Source: Candidatus Trichofilum aggregatum
Lineage (GTDB): Bacteria; Chloroflexota; Anaerolineae; Promineifilales; Promineifilaceae
Direction: 5' to 3'
NCBI GenBank assembly: GCA_016716885.1
Contig: JADJUV010000043.1
Coordinates: 1 to 64,000 of the forward strand
Length of the DNA stretch: 64,000 nt
The translations under genes and the position numbers were made by a program. The notes under the pieces were generated by a model. The model ran no database searches, was not told where the DNA came from, and saw only the letters and a list, made by a program, of their open reading frames with translations. Each line of letters opens with the position of its first letter. The stretch's first letter is position 1. This document shows, one piece after another, positions 9,934-19,296 of this stretch.

Positions 9934-10797
9934 TTAAATGCCCGCCTTGACAAAACTCTGCACTGTTTTAAACAAATCCTTGCTCTTTACAAACGTCTCC
10001 CCGACTAAAACCGCATCCACACCGATGGCCTTCATCTGGCGCACATCATCCAGAGTCTGGATGCCGCTTTCGCCAACTACCAGCACATCCGCCGGGATAA
10101 GTTGGCGCAGACGGGCGGTGTTGTCAAAATCCACGACAAAGGTTTGCAAATTACGGTTATTGACACCGATGAGGCGCGGATTGAGGGGCAAAACGCGCTC
10201 CACTTCTTCGGCAGTGTGAACTTCGATGAGGGCGTTCATGCCCAACTGATGGGTGAGGGCCAGCAACTCCTTCATATCGTTTGGCCCTAATACAGAGGCA
10301 ATGAGCAACACCGCATCAGCCCCGGCAACGCGGGCTTCGTACACCTGGTAAGGGTGGAAGATAAAATCTTTACGCAAGACAGGCAGGCCAATTTTGAGTC
10401 GGGGATCACTTTTGCCGATAATGATGGGATCCAAATCGCTTAAGGCTTCTTTGACATCGCGCAGGTGCTCCAGGGACCCCTGGAAGTGGCGACCATCGGT
10501 GAGGACGGAGATGGCCCTGGCTCCGGCACGGGTGTAGGTGGTTGCCAACTGCACGGGGTCATACTCTGGCACGAGTAACCCTTTACTAGGCGAGGCCTTT
10601 TTGCACTCGGCAATGATGGAGACGCCATAGAGACGGATCGCGGCCGCGAAGTCTACCGCCGGTGGCACAACCGCAGCTAGTGCTCGTAGTTCTGACAATG
10701 GTATTTCCCGCATCGTCTTGGGCAACTGCTCCCGGTGGTACCGCATGATTTCATCGAGGATTGTGCCTCGTTGTTTGGCTAAATTACTCACACTCAT
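9934..10797 (-). CDS. trpC: Indole-3-glycerol phosphate synthase
   Basis: It catalyses ring closure of CdRP to indole-3-glycerol phosphate in tryptophan synthesis. The 287-residue (beta/alpha)8 barrel contains IIAECKKASPSKG (about 60-72, catalytic Lys), LPVLRKDFI, IGVNNRNL and VGESGI. Between DVKEAL and LPVLRKDF there is an insert of about 17 residues (LDPIIIGKSDPRLKIG) that most TrpC proteins lack. It would sit at the loop before the catalytic Lys-Asp strand. No other trp gene is nearby, so it is an isolated trp gene. One palindrome encodes Ala-Ala-Ala. Confidence 0.93.
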   Translation of the reverse strand: MSVSNLAKQRGTILDEIMRYHREQLPKTMREIPLSELRALAAVVPPAVDFAAAIRLYGVSIIAECKKASPSKGLLVPEYDPVQLATTYTRAGARAISVLTDGRHFQGSLEHLRDVKEALSDLDPIIIGKSDPRLKIGLPVLRKDFIFHPYQVYEARVAGADAVLLIASVLGPNDMKELLALTHQLGMNALIEVHTAEEVERVLPLNPRLIGVNNRNLQTFVVDFDNTARLRQLIPADVLVVGESGIQTLDDVRQMKAIGVDAVLVGETFVKSKDLFKTVQSFVKAGI

Positions 10798-10951
10798 AAA
10801 AACCTCAACAAAATCCGATCAAAATTTCCGCCCAGAAAGTAGCTGGAAGATGACTATTATTCCGCTGAACAGGACCTGCGGGGTTCTTCTCTTGGGCGGT
10901 TACTATTAACACTGGTTGACTTGACCCACAGACAAACGGAAGAGTCAGGTA

Positions 10952-12733
10952 CTAAGAATTTGATCCATCCGCCATAAACGGCAAGGTAAAACTGAAGGTA
11001 GTTCCCTGCCCCGGCACACTCGTTACGGCTACAGTTCCCCCGAGTCGCTCCACAATCCGTTTGACGATGGAGAGACCCAGGCCGTGCCCTTTGCTCTGCT
11101 GGGTGTTGAGACGGCTGAAATCCTGAAACAGCTTGGCCTGGGCCTCTAAATCTAACCCCGCCCCATTGTCCTGCATCCAAAAACGAATCTCGTTGTTCTC
11201 AAGGGGCGTGGCCCCCACCTTGATGATCGGGGGCTGACCGCCATATTTAAGGGCGTTACTCAAATAATTCGCCCAAACCTCTTCAACCCAACTGGCGTGA
11301 CCCAAAGCAACGGGCCAGGTATCGGGTTGGTGGAGTGTGGCCTGACTGGTTTCAATTTCTTGTTGTAGACGGGCCGCGACATCCTGCCAGATATAACCCA
11401 TATTTAACGGTTCAGGTGTAATGACCTGCCGCTGAACCTGGGCCAGGGTGAGCAGATCGTCCACGATACGCACCATTTTGCGCGTGGTCTTGCCGATGGT
11501 TTGGAGAATGGATTGTTTCGCGGCCGCGTCCAGCACCTCATCATCTTCCAGCAACAGCTCACTATACCCGGCAATCACCCCCAGCGGGCTTTTCAGATCA
11601 TGGGCCACCGTATGAGCAAACGCATCCAAATCGGCAATGTGGCGCTCATGTTCCTCAATCTCCCGTTGCAGGGCCAGGGCTTCCTGTTGCGATTGCGCCA
11701 CCCGAGACCGCACTTCCAGGCTCTTCAACCGACTATCGGCCTGTTCATTGAATAAATTCTCTTTGACCTGATGAAATTGCTGGTAATGATGCAGAGCTAA
11801 AACCCAATCACCCTTCGTCTGATAAATGCGGGATAGTGCCTCGTGGCATTCGTACTGTTCCCGCTGAATGTTAAGTACCTCAGCCAACGCCAAAACCTCG
11901 TGCAGATGGGTCAACGCCAGGACTAACTGCCCCTGCTGTTCATAAACCTGTCCCATTACCAGTTGTGCCGTCACAATGCCTTGCGGGTTATCCACCTGAT
12001 GAAACAGAGCGAGCGCATTTTGCAGGCAGAGGATCGCCTGCTCGTGGTGTGCCTGGCGAAAATGTAGTCGCCCCAAGGTCGTCCAGGCTTCCGCTTCACC
12101 CCGCACGGAACCTAGCTGATGGTAAGTCGCAACACTTTGTTCTCCATGCTGAAGCGCCGTTTCAGGCTGTCCCAGCCCTTGATAAACCTGGCTCAGGTTA
12201 TCATGAAAATCGGCCTCACGTTGTTTGTTATCATGAGCCATAACCAATGGTAGAGCCGCTTCAAAACAACGGCGGGCCTCATCAAACCAGCCCAATTTTA
12301 AGTATAACCAGCCGATATTGTTCGCGGCCGCGGTGCGATTATTCACACTGCCGAATTCCTCAGCCACGGCCTGGGCCTGGAGCAAATAGGTTAACCCTTC
12401 AGGGTACAACCCCATGTGCGCATAACTAACCCCCACCTGATTCAGGCTATGAAACAGATGAATTTTATCATCTCTCTCCTGGCTCAATTGCACCGCTTTT
12501 AAGGAATAAGTGATGGCTTGTTCATGATCAGACAGGTAACTATAGATAGCTCCAAGGGCCACGTAGCAGGTTAATAGACAATCCACCCGCCCAACTTTCT
12601 GAGCCAGGCTCAGGGCTTCTTGGACCAACGCCAATGAACGCTGGGGATTACGCTCGCGTAACTCGTCGGCCTGCTCAATGAGGGCGTTGATCTGCTGAAG
12701 GGATGGTTCTGCGGCCGCAATCTGCCCCTGCAT
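10952..12733 (-). CDS. TPR-repeat sensor histidine kinase
   Basis: The 593-residue protein has no membrane segment. Residues about 10-330 form six to eight tetratricopeptide repeats (for example ALGAIYSYLSDHEQAITYSLKAVQL). A short coiled coil leads to a HisKA domain with the phospho-acceptor His in AHTVAHDLKSPLG (about 380), then a HATPase_c domain with N box NYLSNALKYGG, G1 DNGAGLD and G2 GHGLGLSIV. It is a cytoplasmic sensor kinase. No response regulator adjoins it, so it is an orphan. Three palindromes fall within it. Its stop is 154 bp from trpC. Confidence 0.9.
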   Translation of the reverse strand: MQGQIAAAEPSLQQINALIEQADELRERNPQRSLALVQEALSLAQKVGRVDCLLTCYVALGAIYSYLSDHEQAITYSLKAVQLSQERDDKIHLFHSLNQVGVSYAHMGLYPEGLTYLLQAQAVAEEFGSVNNRTAAANNIGWLYLKLGWFDEARRCFEAALPLVMAHDNKQREADFHDNLSQVYQGLGQPETALQHGEQSVATYHQLGSVRGEAEAWTTLGRLHFRQAHHEQAILCLQNALALFHQVDNPQGIVTAQLVMGQVYEQQGQLVLALTHLHEVLALAEVLNIQREQYECHEALSRIYQTKGDWVLALHHYQQFHQVKENLFNEQADSRLKSLEVRSRVAQSQQEALALQREIEEHERHIADLDAFAHTVAHDLKSPLGVIAGYSELLLEDDEVLDAAAKQSILQTIGKTTRKMVRIVDDLLTLAQVQRQVITPEPLNMGYIWQDVAARLQQEIETSQATLHQPDTWPVALGHASWVEEVWANYLSNALKYGGQPPIIKVGATPLENNEIRFWMQDNGAGLDLEAQAKLFQDFSRLNTQQSKGHGLGLSIVKRIVERLGGTVAVTSVPGQGTTFSFTLPFMADGSNS

Positions 12734-13028
12734 CCCTTGTGTACTTGATGATTGTTAGTTCCATTTTGTTTCTGACCGGCATAATCGGGTTTTTTCGCCT
12801 TGTCGCCCCTCGCTTTGTCGCCGCGTCGGGTATAGTCAGCCATAGAGTGGCACGTTATACTCTTGCCAACCCTATTCAGGCAAAACACGTTCTAACTGGG
12901 GTTTGGCGTTTTTAACCCCCCGGGGGACAAAAAATTAGAAAGCGGGGGGGGTCGTCTAATTTTCGCCAAAGTCGCAATTCTAATTGTATGAGGATTATCC
13001 TTATCTGAACAATGGTGCTGAGGTTCCT
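12734..13028. other. Intergenic with repeat shared with 22.2 kb
   Basis: This divergent region between the kinase and the carboxylase contains TAACTGGGGTTTGGCGTTTTT near 12893-12913. Its reverse complement recurs near 22203-22223. Both copies lie beside G/C runs. No promoter could be assigned with confidence. Confidence 0.45.
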
Positions 13029-14540
13029 ATGGTCAAAAAATTACTGGTTGCCAATCGCGGTGAAATCGCCGCCCGGCTTTTTCGGGCTTGCCGACTGCTC
13101 GGTGTGCGCTCCGTGGCTATTTATTCCGAGGCCGATGCCCAGGCCCCCTGGCCCCGCCTGGCCGATGAACGCTATCCGCTGAAGGGGGTCGCGGCCGCAG
13201 ACACCTACCTCAACCAATCTGCTATTCTCGCCATCGCCCGCCAGGCTGGGGCCGAGGCTATTCACCCCGGCTACGGCTTCCTCAGCGAAAATGCTGATTT
13301 TGCTCAGGCTTGTGTGGATGCCGGAATTATTTTTGTGGGGCCGAGCGCGGCCGCGATGCGAGCGTTGGGCAGTAAAGCCAGTGCTCGCGAACTGGCCCAG
13401 GCCGCGGGTGTGCCTGTCATTCCTGGGGTAAATGGGGCAGGCATGAGCGACGAAGGGTTGCTCGCGGCCGCGCACCAGATTGGTTTCCCCGTGCTCATTA
13501 AGGCCAGTGCCGGTGGTGGCGGCAAAGGGATGCGCGTCGTTGAGGCCGAGAATGAGTTCCTGGACGCCGTGCAGGCCGCCCGGCGCGAAAGTATATCCGC
13601 CTTCGGTAGTGATCACCTGATTTTGGAGAAATATTTCACCCAGGTGCGCCACATCGAGGTGCAGGTGTTGGGGGATTTGTACGGCCATCTCATACACCTA
13701 TACGAACGGGAATGTTCGGTGCAACGCCGCCACCAGAAAATCATCGAGGAGACCCCCGCCCCTCATGTGCCGGTCGAGGTAAGAGAAGGAATTTGCGCGG
13801 CCGCGGTCTCTCTGGCTCAGGAAGTGGGCTACGCCAGTGCCGGAACCGTCGAATTCATTCTGACGCCGGAGAATCAGTTTTACCTGTTGGAGATGAACAC
13901 CCGCTTGCAGGTGGAGCATCCGGTGACAGAATGGGTGACGGGGGTGGATATCGCCGCCTGGCAAATTCGTATCGCCAGTGGTGAACCACTCACGCTGCAA
14001 CAAGCAGATATCCGGCAACGGGGTCATGCCCTGGAGAGCCGGGTGTACGCCGAAGACCCGGCCCACAATTTTATGCCGTCAACGGGGACGATAACGCATT
14101 ATGCGCGGCCGCAAGGCCCCAACATTCGTGTGGATGATGGCATCGAAACAGGGAGCGTCGTCAGCCCGTACTACGACCCCATGCTGGCAAAAATCATTAC
14201 CTGGGGCGCGGATCGCGCTGACGCCATCGCTCAAATGCGCCACGCCCTGCATGAAACGGCAGTTTTGGGCATCACCACCAACATTCCCTACTTGCTGGCA
14301 ATTTTAGCGCATCCGGCCTTCCAATCTGGGCAAACCCACACCGGTTTCCTGGGCCAACATTTCCCCACCTGGCAAGCCCCCACTCCAGCGACGATCATAC
14401 CCTGTTGGGCCATCGCTGTGGCCGAACTCCTCGTGGGCAAATCTGGCCCTACCAACAGATCACAGTCCACCACCAACGGCCCCCTCGCCATTGCCGACCC
14501 CTGGAACCAAACAACCGGCTGGCGTAATGTGCTAAAATAA
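13029..14540 (+). CDS. Acyl-CoA carboxylase, biotin carboxylase subunit
   Basis: It carboxylates biotin on a carrier protein using ATP and bicarbonate. The 503-residue protein begins KLLVANRGEIAAR and contains the ATP-grasp glycine loop KASAGGGGKGMR, RECSVQRRHQK, EMNTRLQVEHPVTE and the C-terminal Biotin_carb_C domain (ESRVYAEDP). No biotinyl domain (MKM) is present, so the carrier is a separate protein not seen here. Start 13029 is preferred because a GAGG precedes it and the family begins at this methionine; a TTG at 12984 is open. It may be the subunit of an acetyl-, propionyl- or methylcrotonyl-CoA carboxylase. Five palindromes occur. Confidence 0.92.
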   Translation: MVKKLLVANRGEIAARLFRACRLLGVRSVAIYSEADAQAPWPRLADERYPLKGVAAADTYLNQSAILAIARQAGAEAIHPGYGFLSENADFAQACVDAGIIFVGPSAAAMRALGSKASARELAQAAGVPVIPGVNGAGMSDEGLLAAAHQIGFPVLIKASAGGGGKGMRVVEAENEFLDAVQAARRESISAFGSDHLILEKYFTQVRHIEVQVLGDLYGHLIHLYERECSVQRRHQKIIEETPAPHVPVEVREGICAAAVSLAQEVGYASAGTVEFILTPENQFYLLEMNTRLQVEHPVTEWVTGVDIAAWQIRIASGEPLTLQQADIRQRGHALESRVYAEDPAHNFMPSTGTITHYARPQGPNIRVDDGIETGSVVSPYYDPMLAKIITWGADRADAIAQMRHALHETAVLGITTNIPYLLAILAHPAFQSGQTHTGFLGQHFPTWQAPTPATIIPCWAIAVAELLVGKSGPTNRSQSTTNGPLAIADPWNQTTGWRNVLK

Positions 14541-14576
14541 GCTCAACATTTTCAAAGGATCAGTGGAGAGTGCCAC

Positions 14577-14912
14577 GTGGATTTTGCTATGATGTCCTAT
14601 GTTCGTTGCCTCAATAATCAGGGCTATGAAGCCAGTCTCATCATCGGCAAAGTCTACAAAACATTGCCGACATCTGAACGAGATACATTACGTGTGATAG
14701 ACAACGAGGGAGAGGATTATCTCTATGATATAGGCCGTTTTGAACCGCTTATACTCGATGAGCAACGTGTCCCAGAATCTTTGACTGTTCACCTGGACAA
14801 TGTCACGAAGGGGATTCTCCACGCTGAAGCCCTGGCGGCCCAGAAATCTATCAGTGCGCTGTTGCGGGAGTGGATTGACGAGCGGCTGGATTTACCTATG
14901 AGCACGGACTGA
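14577..14912 (+). CDS. Small protein with RHH-like C-terminus
   Basis: The 111-residue protein has two parts. Residues about 6-60 (SYVRCLNNQGYEASL... GEDYLYD) look like a small beta barrel seen in cyanobacterial and Chloroflexi hypothetical proteins. Residues about 66-105 follow a ribbon-helix-helix pattern: strand ESLTVHLD, helix, SISALLREWIDERL. The start is a GTG at 14577 with GGAG 10 bases upstream; ATG codons follow at 14589 and 14592. It ends 17 bp before the nucleotidyltransferase gene, and the two are likely one transcript. Function unknown; a transcriptional or antitoxin role is possible. Confidence 0.65.
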   Translation: MDFAMMSYVRCLNNQGYEASLIIGKVYKTLPTSERDTLRVIDNEGEDYLYDIGRFEPLILDEQRVPESLTVHLDNVTKGILHAEALAAQKSISALLREWIDERLDLPMSTD

Positions 14913-14929
14913 TACACTCGTTTAATGTA

Positions 14930-15700
14930 ATGATGAAGCACCCAGAAAAACTGCTTAACCGCCTGGATGAGATTGGACAATCACTGGAAAAGACAGGCAA
15001 GGCTCTGGCTCTGATTGGGTTAGGGTCTGTGGGTCAGGAGTTGGACCGGTTGGATGATTATTCTGACCTGGATTTTTTTGTCATTGTGGAGCCAGGTCAG
15101 AAAAGCCACTTCCTCACCAACCTGGACTGGCTCAGTGGGTTGGCTCCCATCGCTTATTATTTCCAGAACACCGTGGATGGTTACAAGCTACTCTTTGCCG
15201 ACGGAGTATTTTGTGAGTTCGCCGTGTTTGAAGAGGCGGAATTGGCCCACATACCCTTCGCACCGGGGCGTATTGTCTGGAAACGCGCTGGGGTGAGTGA
15301 GGAAATAGCGGCTCCGGTGAAACCGTCCAGCCCGTCAACCCATTCGGTGGAATGGCTGGTGGGTGAATTGTTGACTAATTTGTACGTGGGAATGGGGCGT
15401 TACCGGCGGGGGGAGAAATTGTCGGCGTTTCAGTTTGTGCAGGTGTATGCGTTGGGGCGATTGGTGGATTTGGCCGGGCAAATTGAGATGGCTCAACCCG
15501 GCCACGCAGATATTTTCGTAGGTGAACGCCGGTTTGAACAGCGATTCCCGGAGTTGGCCCAGCATTTGCCCCAATTTGGGCCAGGGTATGAGGGAACACC
15601 CGCGGCCGCAAACGCCATCCTACGCTTCCTTGACCAACATTTCCCCATCAACCCGGCCATCAAAGAAGCCATTCTATCTCTAACCGGCTCCCATCTCTGA
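14930..15700 (+). CDS. Nucleotidyltransferase-fold protein
   Basis: The 256-residue protein has the pol-beta nucleotidyltransferase signature GLGSVGQELDRLDDYSDLDFF (about 31-51), with the DxD-type metal aspartates in YSDLDFF. The rest is helical, as in aminoglycoside adenylyltransferase-like and lincosamide transferase-like families. It is separated by 17 bp from the small RHH-like gene. The substrate is not predictable; resistance enzyme, MNT-type toxin partner and housekeeping roles are all open. One GCGGCCGC lies near its end. The IS element begins about 50 bp downstream. Confidence 0.75.
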   Translation: MMKHPEKLLNRLDEIGQSLEKTGKALALIGLGSVGQELDRLDDYSDLDFFVIVEPGQKSHFLTNLDWLSGLAPIAYYFQNTVDGYKLLFADGVFCEFAVFEEAELAHIPFAPGRIVWKRAGVSEEIAAPVKPSSPSTHSVEWLVGELLTNLYVGMGRYRRGEKLSAFQFVQVYALGRLVDLAGQIEMAQPGHADIFVGERRFEQRFPELAQHLPQFGPGYEGTPAAANAILRFLDQHFPINPAIKEAILSLTGSHL

Positions 15701-15914
15701 CAAATCAAGAGTCTAAGGAAAAGCACACGCAAAGATGTTCTAAGTTTTGTCAAGAAGGAAGCACATTAACAACCGAATAGCAAAAGGCAATACAAACCTA
15801 TCAGCGGGTTAGCCAAGGCTTTCACACCGCTCAAGAAAAGAGTAAACAGAATGCAGTTGTGGTCTGAAAGGCATCTCGGGATTGGGTTGAAGCAGGTTCC
15901 GGGAAGCCTTTCAT

Positions 15915-16911
15915 TCATTTAACCCAATCACTATCGCCACTCTGTTTACTGGCCGGACTAAGGCCACACCAGTGGCGAAACTTGTCCACGCTGGGGAACC
16001 GCTGGATATCCTGAATGAAGGCGCGGTAGATAGCGGCACTGACTAAGCCAATTCCCTGAATCGTTGTTAAGGGGCAGTCAGGATATAACTGTTGGTAGAG
16101 GGGCTTAATCTTTTCTTGAAGCAGACGCTTCTGTTGTTGGGCATAGGCGGCCCGCAACTGTAAGCCGTGGGTCATAATCGCCTGTAGGTCGTCGTAACCC
16201 ACCATCGCTTCGGAGCCATACAAACGAGTCATCTGCTCGGCCCGTTCCAGCCAACGACTAATCCAGGTATTATCCAGGTCATTGTCTGGAGCCACGGCTT
16301 GCCAGGCGGTGGTTAAGGGGCACCACACCGGCCGCACAAACCCGCCAGGGGCTGTACCAATAGAGGCGCATCCAGCTTTGGGCGGCTGCCGGGATGAGCC
16401 GGTGTAAACCATCCCAGGCCCATGAGTCATACGTCTGGAGGCGATTTTGTTCGGCCACATCTCGTTCTCGCCATTGGACATAGGCGCGACAAGCTCGTTG
16501 CAAGGCCAACTGGTCACCCGAAGCCGGATACCAACGCGCCAGATGTTCAGGGGCTAACTGATAAAGATGAGCTAACACCCGACTATCAATGCGGTCGCTA
16601 CCGGTATGTTTCCAGAGCACTCGGCGCAGGTCTTTGGTCTTCTGACCGTTGACCCGATAGACAGAGACATTCTGCCCATGGAGATAGACCCCCACGGGAT
16701 ACCAGGCCATGCCGGTGGCTTCCATAATGGCTATCAACTGCACCTCATCTGTTGTCCCTTGTCGAGCCTGACGCAACAAACGGTCCAGGTCATCCGGGCG
16801 AGCCCGAAAACAGATGGGGCGACCGATAAAACTGTTGCTGGCTGGGTCTAGCACCATGGCTTTATGTTCGGCCGTTACGGCCAGGTCAATACCGATGATA
16901 CGCGTATTCAT
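15915..16911 (-). pseudogene. IS110-family DEDD transposase, frameshifted and C-truncated
   Basis: The start at 16911 has a strong AGGAGAC ribosome site. The N-terminal DEDD domain shows Asp in IGIDLAV, Glu in IMEATGMAW and two Asp in GSDRIDSRVLA. Near 16335-16355 the frame shifts; the other frame continues FVRPVWCPLTTAW and then the Transposase_20 helix-hairpin-helix region IQGIGLVSAAIYRAFI and FRHWCGLSPASKQSG. It stops at 15915 right after SGDSDWVK, where IS110 transposases normally run on for many more residues carrying the catalytic serine. The product is therefore probably inactive. Confidence 0.85.
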
Positions 16912-16914
16912 GGT

Positions 16915-17170
16915 CGTCTCCTTTTTTCTAAACCGAAGTTTGCTTGGGAGAAACGATGCTGAAGCGGCGTTGGCCCAGTTCCGGTGGACAAACTTTCTAA
17001 CCCAGCCTTGCACGTGATTCGAGACTCAGACACAAGTCCATCTCAATGTTCCTAATCGGGTCTTCTGGGCTGTCCGAACGACAATCTCCGCGTCGAGGCC
17101 GCTTTCGCCCCTCACGCGCATGCAGTCGCCGCTTCAGACATCCAGGTATAGCTTGCCACTTTTTTCTGTT
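16915..17170 (-). ncRNA. Candidate bridge-RNA region of the IS110 element
   Basis: IS110 elements express a structured guide RNA from a non-coding end. Here about 256 bp upstream of the transposase start, inside the right inverted repeat, has no ORF. It is rich in GC-paired segments (for example around CTCCGCGTCGAGGCCG and CACGCGCATGCAGTCGCCG). The other end has only about 130 bp of free DNA. The call is by position and by analogy to the family; no folding was calculated. Confidence 0.35.
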
Positions 17171-17204
17171 TTTTGCTATTCGTTGTTGTTAATGTGCTTC
17201 TTCA

Positions 17205-17309
17205 ATAGAGTTTATCGGTAATAACCTTCCGAAGGTTTATGTCAACTGATTGTTCAGAGGTACAAACCTTCGGAAGGTTGCCAAATGCTATTACCGATAA
17301 TGTCTAATA
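17205..17309. repeat. Short element with 20-bp imperfect inverted ends (copy 2)
   Basis: The ends match those of 2362-2476 (TAGAGTTTATCGGTAAT ... ATTACCGATAATGTCTAATA). The interior is different: two inverted copies of ACCTTCCGAAGGT at about 17224 and 17267 that can form a cruciform. It starts within two bases of the IS110 right end, as expected if the IS inserted beside a palindrome. The remaining DNA to 17517 shows no gene. Confidence 0.5.
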
Positions 17310-17517
17310 TACAAGGCGCGAAGGACGCCAAGTGACCAGAAAAAACTCGTGGCTTTTGCCACGGATTCGTGAATATTTGAGTTTTGAAGTTTACCCCAGC
17401 TATGGAATTGTCATGCTGAGGTCTCCCGAAGCATCCCATTAGCCTGGGAGTTCAAGATTGTCGGGATTCTTCCTCGAAGACTCGTCAGAATGACGGTTTC
17501 ATACTAATTGTGCCGTT

Positions 17518-19284
17518 TCACTCCGCCCAATCTCCAAGCTGTTGCCGTAACTCCTCATCTTTTTGCCAATCAATCCGCGACGGATGAATATCTTTACATA
17601 ACTTGCTAATCTGGTGGGCGTAGTCAGGAATATCTTTGGCTTCGCGGCCCAGGACACGGCGGGTAAAGTAAAACTCGGCCAGCCGCTGTTTGGAACGATC
17701 ATCCTTCCGCAAATATTCCCAGGCCCCCTCAACCGCCAGACAGGCGGTGTAGTACAAATCCATCAGGCGCAGGCACAGCGGCCGCAACGGAACCGTGGCA
17801 CTCAGCGCATCCATCGCCAGCAAATCGGTTAGCTGTTGTTCCACCTGGCTCAGTTGGGCCAACGCTTCCCGGCGCAATTCGTCAAAGGGTGAGGGCTGTA
17901 ACATGGCCCGAATGAGCCGGATAAACGGTTCATGAGCACGGTCTTGCAACATTTTCTGTTGGGCTAACACGACTAATGTATGAGCTGGGCTGATCCCGTT
18001 TTCATAAACGATGGTGTCGCGTAGCAGGCGAGGCAATACAGAAAAATCTTCCACCAGGCCGTTACTGCCCAAAATTTCGATGCCCTGGTGAATGAGTTGA
18101 CGGGTCAGGCCAGTGGCCCGCAGATGATTTAGGATGATTCCCAGAGACAATATCGCCTCTGTGCCCTCTCTGGCTTCCCCTGTTTCTAACTCATCACACA
18201 GTTTTGCCAGCCGGAGAGAGCCGGAAAGCAGCGCGGCCGCGTCCGAGCGCATCTGGGTCAAACTATCTTGTACCAATAAAGAATGCAAAAGGGGTGCGCC
18301 AAAGGCGTGGCGGTGTTCGGCGTATTTCCAGGCGGTGACATAGGCCCGGCGGGCATGGGCGGCACAAGCTAGCGCCTGATAGAGCCAGGTGGTGCTGAAT
18401 ACGTGTTTTATTAAGTTGACATAACCCTGCTCGGTAGAGCCAACTGGATAAGCCAAGGCGTTATCAAAGGTGACTTCACCCGTTGCCAGGGAGCGTGTGC
18501 CCAACGTCTCTTTCAGGCGATGAATCGTGAGGCCGTTGTTTATGCCATCGGGCAGGTGGCGGGGCACGAGGAATAACCCTAACCCGGTGGCCCCATCCCC
18601 TTGCCCGGCGACCTGGGCGGTGACGAGGATGAGATCGGCGCTGAGGTTGGCACAGAACCATTTTTCGCCACTGATGGCCCAAACGTCTGGTTCATCGGCA
18701 TAGGCAAAGGTGGTATTACTGCCCAGATCGGCGTCCCCCTGGATTTCGGCCAGGAAGAGGGCGGCGGTGAAGGGGGGATCGCGTTGATCGTCGAGCAGGG
18801 TGGGCAGAAATTGGTCACGGATGGCGGCCGCGGCCGCGTGCTGGAGCAGTTTGATGACCGCTACGGTGGCCGCAATGGGGCTATGGTGTCCGGCTTCCCC
18901 CAACTGGCTAGAAAGATAATACAGGGCGGCTCCCAGCAAATGATGGCCTGGCTCGCCCTGGACAGCGGTCAGCCCGGCACCGTAGAGGTGTCGGGCCAGT
19001 AGGTGGTGGTCGGGGTGGAACTCAACCTCGTTATGGGGCTGGCCTAAGGCATTGTGGCGGTGCAAGGTGGGGGGATGAGTGGCGAGTCGGTTCGCGGCCG
19101 CGTCCAGCACCGTCGCCGCCAGCCCACCAAATTTATACAGGCGAGCCATGTTCTGTTTGTAATCGGCTGTGCCCCACAAAAGCTCCAGGCTCCGTTGGAA
19201 ATTCAAATCGGCACTGAAAAAATTCTGCGGCAGGCTGTTTTGCCATTCGGTCAAATGTTGGCGGGCGATGTCGGCGGTGATCAT
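17518..19284 (-). CDS. AidB-like acyl-CoA dehydrogenase
   Basis: The 588-residue flavoprotein matches the long AidB-type branch of acyl-CoA dehydrogenases. FLAEIQGDADLGSNTT (about 172-187) and ISGEKWFCANLSADL form the FAD/substrate region, and the helical C-terminal bundle includes HQGIEILGSNGLVEDF. It starts 12 bp after the stop of the type III polyketide synthase and is almost certainly in the same operon, so it may supply or tailor acyl chains for that enzyme. General fatty-acid oxidation is the alternative. Five GCGGCCGC sites occur, two of them overlapping at 18824-18837. Confidence 0.88.
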   Translation of the reverse strand: MITADIARQHLTEWQNSLPQNFFSADLNFQRSLELLWGTADYKQNMARLYKFGGLAATVLDAAANRLATHPPTLHRHNALGQPHNEVEFHPDHHLLARHLYGAGLTAVQGEPGHHLLGAALYYLSSQLGEAGHHSPIAATVAVIKLLQHAAAAAIRDQFLPTLLDDQRDPPFTAALFLAEIQGDADLGSNTTFAYADEPDVWAISGEKWFCANLSADLILVTAQVAGQGDGATGLGLFLVPRHLPDGINNGLTIHRLKETLGTRSLATGEVTFDNALAYPVGSTEQGYVNLIKHVFSTTWLYQALACAAHARRAYVTAWKYAEHRHAFGAPLLHSLLVQDSLTQMRSDAAALLSGSLRLAKLCDELETGEAREGTEAILSLGIILNHLRATGLTRQLIHQGIEILGSNGLVEDFSVLPRLLRDTIVYENGISPAHTLVVLAQQKMLQDRAHEPFIRLIRAMLQPSPFDELRREALAQLSQVEQQLTDLLAMDALSATVPLRPLCLRLMDLYYTACLAVEGAWEYLRKDDRSKQRLAEFYFTRRVLGREAKDIPDYAHQISKLCKDIHPSRIDWQKDEELRQQLGDWAE

Positions 19285-19296
19285 GGTGATTCTATT

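Larger units (their letters stand above)
15752..17203. mobile_element. IS110-family (IS1111-like) insertion sequence
   Basis: The element is about 1.45 kb and bounded by imperfect inverted repeats of about 33 bp. The left end at 15752-15784 reads GAAGCACATTAACAA...CGAATAGCAAAA. The right end at 17171-17203 is its reverse complement, with three extra bases. It encloses one minus-strand DEDD transposase gene and leaves about 260 bp of non-coding DNA before the transposase start. Inverted ends fit the IS1111 subgroup. There is no GCGGCCGC from 15609 to 17778, which marks it as foreign to the host's motif regime. Exact ends and target are uncertain. Confidence 0.8.
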
